The notes below the pieces were generated by a model. The model was not told the DNA's origin, did no database searches, and was given only the letters and a program-made list of their open reading frames with translations. A stretch of DNA of 45,590 nt from an uncultured Gammaproteobacteria bacterium (GTDB lineage Bacteria; Pseudomonadota; Gammaproteobacteria; Arenicellales; CAJQKF01): the NCBI GenBank assembly GCA_905478855.1, contig CAJQKF010000116.1:1-45590 (forward strand). Reading direction: 5' to 3'. Shown here in pieces: positions 42,106-45,590 of the stretch. Position 1 is the stretch's first letter. Each line of letters opens with the position of its first letter. The position numbers were made by a program, and so were the translations under genes.

Positions 42106-43427
42106 CAGTCATCGCGACGCTAATGGCCTTTGGTGTCATGTTTATCTTAGCGCTGCTAGGGGTTCCCCTGGCTGCTGCGATGGGGCTGGGCGGTATCGCC
42201 GGCATGCTCATTGCCGGAATTCCCCTTGCAGGTATACCCGTTGCAGTGATGAGCTATCTTGGCAACTACGCCTGGATTGCTCTGCCGCTGTTTGTGATGC
42301 TGGGTGGTCTGTTGTCGGATGTCGGCGTTAGCCGTGGGATCGTTTGGTTTGGCGAGTTGATACGAAAACGAATACGTGGCGGCACATCACAAGTGGTTAT
42401 CGTGACCTCCCTGTTCCTCGGCGGTATGACCGGCTCAATGCTCGCCGAGGCGGGCATGCTGAGTGCCATGTTCCGCAAGGAGATGGAGAAGATTGGCTAT
42501 CCAAAAGGCTATCTAGCCGGTTTGATCTCGTGTGCGGGTTTGATCGGCGCCCTGATCCCACCCAGCAATATACTGCTCATACTGGGGCTGGTTGGAGAGA
42601 TTTCGATCATTCGGTTATGGATGGCAGGTATCGTGCCCGGCCTGATGATCGGTGTAGGCATGATGATTGTCAGCGCTCTGATTCACAAGCGTTATAAACA
42701 GCAACCCGCACACTCCGAATCGGGTAGTCCAGCTTCAGCAACTGGGGATGGCGCCCTGGGGTGGGCTCGACAGGCAACATTCATCACTGCCCTACCCGGC
42801 CTTGCGGTGCCGATTTTTCTTTTGGGTGGAATGCGTTTTGGAATTTTCACCCCGGTTGAAGCCGGAGCTGTCGGGATTATTTTTGCTCTGATTCTTTCCG
42901 TGACCGTATACCGGAACACCTTCGACATCGGCCACCTTGCGGACTCGATTACACGAAACATGCTGGTTGCGATGAGCTACCTGTATCTGGTCGCGGGTTC
43001 AGCAATTTTTGGCGTGCTTATCGTGCGGCTGAACTTGACGGCAGATATCGAAGCATTTTTTGTCGCCGGGCAGTTCGGATTCTACGAGTTTATGTTAGTG
43101 AACTTCTCAATATTTTTCATCATGGGTATGTTCATGGAAGCGGTGCCCATCATGCTAATCTTTTTTCCTCTTATGCTCCCCGCAGCTAAAACTTTGGGGA
43201 TTGATCCGATCCACTTCGGCGTTGCGTTTAGCATGATTATCCTGCTGGCCAATTTGACGCCACCTATTGGCATTCAAACTCTGTTTGTATGTCGTTTGGT
43301 AGAGACGAACATCTACCAGTGGTGGCGCCACGGCAAGTATTTTTTCCTTGTTGTTGTCATTGTTGCGCTGTTAACGATATTGGTGCCGGGTTTTTCGCTT
43401 ACCCTGCCAAATTTGATTATGAATTGA
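42102..43427 (+). CDS. dctM: TRAP transporter large permease (DctM)
   Basis: The start at 42102 overlaps the dctQ stop, giving 441 residues, the usual size; a longer open frame starting at 41679 covers dctQ in another frame and is not meaningful. About twelve hydrophobic segments follow, with DctM signatures such as PLFVMLGGLLSDVGVS, MTGSMLAEAGMLSAMF, CAGLIGALIPPSNILLILG and LANLTPPIGIQTLFV. It forms the sodium-coupled transport channel together with DctQ and takes solute from DctP. No defects are seen. Confidence 0.93.
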   Translation: MTVIATLMAFGVMFILALLGVPLAAAMGLGGIAGMLIAGIPLAGIPVAVMSYLGNYAWIALPLFVMLGGLLSDVGVSRGIVWFGELIRKRIRGGTSQVVIVTSLFLGGMTGSMLAEAGMLSAMFRKEMEKIGYPKGYLAGLISCAGLIGALIPPSNILLILGLVGEISIIRLWMAGIVPGLMIGVGMMIVSALIHKRYKQQPAHSESGSPASATGDGALGWARQATFITALPGLAVPIFLLGGMRFGIFTPVEAGAVGIIFALILSVTVYRNTFDIGHLADSITRNMLVAMSYLYLVAGSAIFGVLIVRLNLTADIEAFFVAGQFGFYEFMLVNFSIFFIMGMFMEAVPIMLIFFPLMLPAAKTLGIDPIHFGVAFSMIILLANLTPPIGIQTLFVCRLVETNIYQWWRHGKYFFLVVVIVALLTILVPGFSLTLPNLIMN

Positions 43428-43480
43428 ATAGTGTGTACCGCTTGGGACAGATAACTTGAGGTTTTTGGGGATGTTTATGA

Positions 43481-43522
43481 CCAGGAAATTAACTTATGAA
43501 TCCAGGAAATTAACTTAAGAAT
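43481..43522 (+). repeat. 21-bp tandem duplication before the SDR gene
   Basis: CCAGGAAATTAACTTATGAAT (43481-43501, 21 bases with its last base) is followed directly by a second copy with one difference, T to A at the sixth base from the end. The first copy holds an ATG that reads only four more codons to TAA. The second ends just before the SDR start at 43524. The duplication probably destroyed a start codon context or created an upstream mini-ORF. Confidence 0.6.
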
Positions 43523-43523
43523 T

Positions 43524-44243
43524 ATGAATTACGTATTGATAACAGGCGCGTCCCGCAATATTGGAAAGGCCATTGCCGTGCGTTTGCGAAAGGACGGGTA
43601 TTCGGTCCTGATGCTAGATAAGGCAAATCCCGAAGACCCCAGTCTGGGTGAGTTTCATCAAGTCGATCTGAGCAACCCAACTGCCACTGCCATGACGCTG
43701 GAGCGAGTGCTTGATGGACGCCAGGTGACACGCCTGGTCAATTGCGCCGGGGTTGTCGATGCCACCTCACTGGAGTCGCTGGACATGGATGATTTTGACC
43801 GGGTGGTCGCACTGAATACTCGAGCCTATGTACAGACCACTCAGGCTCTGGCTACCGTTATGAAAGAAGCTGGCTTTGGCCGCATCGTCAACATCGCCAG
43901 TCGGGCAGCTCTGGGTTCGGCGGAGCTGCCGCTGTACAGCCTCAGCAAAGGTGCGGTGATAACCTTTACGAGAACAATGGCGCTGGCGCTGGCACCCTAT
44001 GGCATCACCTGCAATGCGATCAGTCCGGGGCCAATAGAAACCGACATGATGCGCGAGTTGTACCCAATCGGCTCTGAAAAGCGCGCACAGTATTTGCCGA
44101 CAATTCCTGTGCGACATTTTGGTACTCCGGAAGATGTCGCAGAGGTCGCAAGCTTTTTTCTAGGAGAGCACACGGGTTTTGTGACCGGGCAGAATCTCAA
44201 CGTGTGCGGCGGCCTGACAGTCGGTATCGCCCACGCTCTGTAA
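43524..44243 (+). CDS. Short-chain dehydrogenase/reductase
   Basis: An NAD(P)-dependent oxidoreductase of classical SDR type, 239 residues. Cofactor motif TGASRNIG lies at residues 7-14 and NCAG near 73. The catalytic set is Ser126, Tyr138 and Lys142 (YSLSK). ISPGPIETDMM and the C-terminal VTGQNLNVCGG are standard. It may oxidise an alcohol intermediate of the pathway. It follows dctM by 96 bases on the same strand and may share its transcript. The first possible ribosome-binding site (AGGAAA in the second repeat copy) lies farther upstream than usual. Confidence 0.9.
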   Translation: MNYVLITGASRNIGKAIAVRLRKDGYSVLMLDKANPEDPSLGEFHQVDLSNPTATAMTLERVLDGRQVTRLVNCAGVVDATSLESLDMDDFDRVVALNTRAYVQTTQALATVMKEAGFGRIVNIASRAALGSAELPLYSLSKGAVITFTRTMALALAPYGITCNAISPGPIETDMMRELYPIGSEKRAQYLPTIPVRHFGTPEDVAEVASFFLGEHTGFVTGQNLNVCGGLTVGIAHAL

Positions 44244-44339
44244 CATTGAGTTTCCCAGAGCTTTGAGGGGCCTCCGGTCGTGCCCAAGGATTTCCCGAAG
44301 GCTCAGGGAAGCGCCCTCCTTCGGGGTCTAAGGCTCGCC

Positions 44340-44368
44340 CTGTAATTTTATTCCTCATATGCTATAAT
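44340..44368 (+). promoter_or_regulatory. Sigma-70 type promoter of the Crp/Fnr gene
   Basis: A perfect -10 hexamer TATAAT at 44363-44368 with a weaker -35 CTGTAA at 44340-44345 and a 17-base spacer. It lies 70 bases upstream of the GTG start of the Crp/Fnr gene. Confidence 0.5.
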
Positions 44369-44437
44369 GCTGGCTCAGACGTCATTTCACGAAATCCTCT
44401 TGGCCACATAAATGCGTTCAGTTTTAACCGAGACGAT

Positions 44438-45175
44438 GTGCACGAATATCGGATCATGACCCGACAAGTCGCCAAATTACTCCGTCGTTTCGAGGATATA
44501 CATAATCTCTTCTCGGGCCTTACCCAGCAGGAACGTCACGTACTCGAGCAGGTTGCCATAGTCAAGCAGTTGGAAGCGAAGCAGGAGATCGCAAGAGTGT
44601 CACAAAGGATCGGCGGTCTCTACCTCTTGATCGATGGCGCAATTCGGGTGGAGAGCCTGTCAAATGAAGGAAAGTATTTTTCCGTAGGCACGCTCCCTCC
44701 GGGTGACGTCCACGGCTTAATTTCGGTGCTGGATAAACAGCCGAGCCCACATTTTGCCTGGACTATAACCAAGACGACAACCGTCGTGATCCCCGCGCAA
44801 GCTATGCGCGATCTGGTCTACCGAAATGCTGCCGTCAACGCGAGCGTTATCCAATGCCTTTGCAAGCGCGGGCGAATGTCCTTCGCGATTAACGATCGTT
44901 TCGCGCTCGCAAATTCGTCGCGACGCGTTGCCCAAAGCCTGCTCTCCATCGCTGATGGAACGCACTCGCTTTATGTATCAGCGAATTCAGAGGGCGAGAT
45001 TAAGATCAACCAGCAAGAACTATCCGCAATGCTTGGACTCTCGCGCATGAGTGTAAATCGCACTTTGAAGGATCTCGAAAGAAGGTGCTTGCTCACTCTA
45101 GGTTATAAACGCATACGAATCGATGACCTTACAGGGCTGCGCGACTTTGCAGAAGCTGGTGACAGGCCTGTTTGA
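44438..45175 (+). CDS. Crp/Fnr-family transcription regulator
   Basis: The N-terminal half resembles a cyclic-nucleotide-binding beta barrel (VAIVKQLEAKQEIARVSQ, GGLYLLIDGAIRVES, LPPGDVHGLISVLD). A dimer helix follows, and a C-terminal winged helix-turn-helix INQQELSAMLGLSRMSVNRT near residue 190. No cysteine cluster for an Fnr-type iron-sulfur site is visible in the N-terminus, so it should sense a small molecule or act without one. The start is GTG at 44438; an in-frame ATG at 44456 is an alternative. As the only complete regulator near the TRAP and oxygenase operons, it may bind the repeated 20-bp site, but nothing here proves it. Confidence 0.88.
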   Translation: MHEYRIMTRQVAKLLRRFEDIHNLFSGLTQQERHVLEQVAIVKQLEAKQEIARVSQRIGGLYLLIDGAIRVESLSNEGKYFSVGTLPPGDVHGLISVLDKQPSPHFAWTITKTTTVVIPAQAMRDLVYRNAAVNASVIQCLCKRGRMSFAINDRFALANSSRRVAQSLLSIADGTHSLYVSANSEGEIKINQQELSAMLGLSRMSVNRTLKDLERRCLLTLGYKRIRIDDLTGLRDFAEAGDRPV

Positions 45176-45260
45176 CCGCAGCGGCATTTCCGGCTGGACC
45201 TCCACCAACAACAACTACGTCGTGGTCGCCGTGGATTAGCAGTTTCGACGGTATTAATGT
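45168..45260 (-). pseudogene. Flavoprotein N-terminal fragment
   Basis: The minus strand encodes HGDHDVVVVGGGPAGNAAAV, a clear FAD-binding Rossmann motif (GxGxxG) of the type that opens FAD-dependent oxidoreductases. It runs directly into the end of the Crp/Fnr gene on the opposite strand, so the rest of the protein is gone. It is a remnant. Confidence 0.55.
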
Positions 45261-45299
45261 AATGTAATGAACCATCCCCATCCACGCCACTGAGCTGGC

Positions 45300-45480
45300 G
45301 GAATCTATCAGATCATGTTTAACCTGATAGCCAGTTGCGCCCGACCGCGTGATTAGTATTTTTGCAACTGTCTTTCCTGCGCTTTGGCCCTTCACCAATC
45401 TTCTGAAAAACCGATATGCAGCATGCTGGTCTTTGGACTTTTGTACCAATGCATCAAGGATGCGTATAGAAGATATAGAC
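45300..45480 (-). pseudogene. IS6-like transposase fragment
   Basis: In the same frame as the flavoprotein motif lies ILDALVQKSKDQHAAYRFFR then RLVKGQ and AKILITRS. This resembles the middle of IS6-family transposases, where the pattern is LDVLVQ, a basic stretch, then RFFRKLLK and VIVTDK. Only about 50 residues are recognisable and the catalytic set is incomplete, so it is a relic. ATAGACGCC at 45475-45483 and GGCGTCTAT at 45571-45579 form a 9-bp inverted pair that might mark an element end. Confidence 0.45.
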
Positions 45481-45577
45481 GCCCCACCCTTACCAAAACC
45501 GAGGTCTAGCATCTAAGATGGATACCTCAAAGCGGTAAGCTGTTCCACTAATATCAAATAGTAAAAATGAGGCGTCT

Positions 45578-45590
45578 ATGAAACAGAATA
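45578..45590 (+). CDS. Start of a further gene, cut by the window edge
   Basis: An ATG at 45578 preceded by GAGGCG begins MKQN before the window ends. Nothing can be said about its product. The inverted pair around 45475-45579 hints that it could belong to a mobile element. Confidence 0.35.

Noticed and set aside
1..45590. CRISPR array
   Set aside because: No set of regularly spaced repeats with unique spacers was seen, and no cas gene is present.

Overview
The window reads as proteobacterial chromosome, most likely from a marine-type gammaproteobacterium. The basis is a TRAP transporter set, an IS3-family element, tRNA fragments of gammaproteobacterial type and a large oxygenase-centred catabolic operon. 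This placement is inferred from gene types only. Composition is split: about 0.8-27.6 kb is AT-richer and full of defence and mobile-element genes, while about 28.6-45 kb is GC-richer and metabolic.

Left edge (1-820): the tail of a short-chain dehydrogenase, then a gene-free stretch with short direct repeats that ends in the 3' part of a tRNA-Phe gene. This looks like the attachment-site scar of an integrated element.

Defence and mobility island (about 820-27640): PD-(D/E)XK-like and NERD proteins come first. A three-gene restriction-modification operon follows: a BPTD_3080-type helicase-nuclease, an adenine methyltransferase, and a UvrD-type helicase with a RelE-like N-terminus. A mobile-element backbone comes next (RadC-like protein, CHC2 primase-like protein, replication-relaxation protein, TraD/VirD4-type ATPase). 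A complete Gabija pair (gajA-gajB) follows. Beside it is an uncharacterised three-gene operon made of a VirD4-like protein that has lost its ATPase motifs, a membrane zinc-ribbon protein and a soluble zinc-ribbon protein. After that come a hairpin-rich spacer, a NYN nuclease, a GmrSD-type restriction gene interrupted by one in-frame TGA, a small protein, and a nuclease gene cut off exactly at a tRNA-Lys-like 3' fragment. No integrase or relaxase is visible.

Scar zone (27640-28600): a truncated gcvT-like gene, a truncated divergent LysR regulator and a transposase fragment.

Catabolic region (28658-45175): nine minus-strand genes form one probable operon: TauD-type dioxygenase, ferredoxin, TTC38-like TPR protein, Rieske oxygenase, BKACE, metallo-beta-lactamase-fold hydrolase, GcvT-like methyltransferase, ThDP enzyme and ferredoxin reductase. 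A plus-strand group carries dctPQM-type TRAP transport genes, an SDR and a Crp/Fnr regulator. A 20-bp sequence lies in identical form upstream of both groups, in inverted orientation, and an IS3 element has inserted between the two copies. The likely logic is uptake of an organic acid, betaine or similar compound by the TRAP system, followed by oxygenase, demethylase and BKACE steps. The substrate cannot be read from sequence. The right edge holds flavoprotein and IS6-like remnants and the first codons of another gene.
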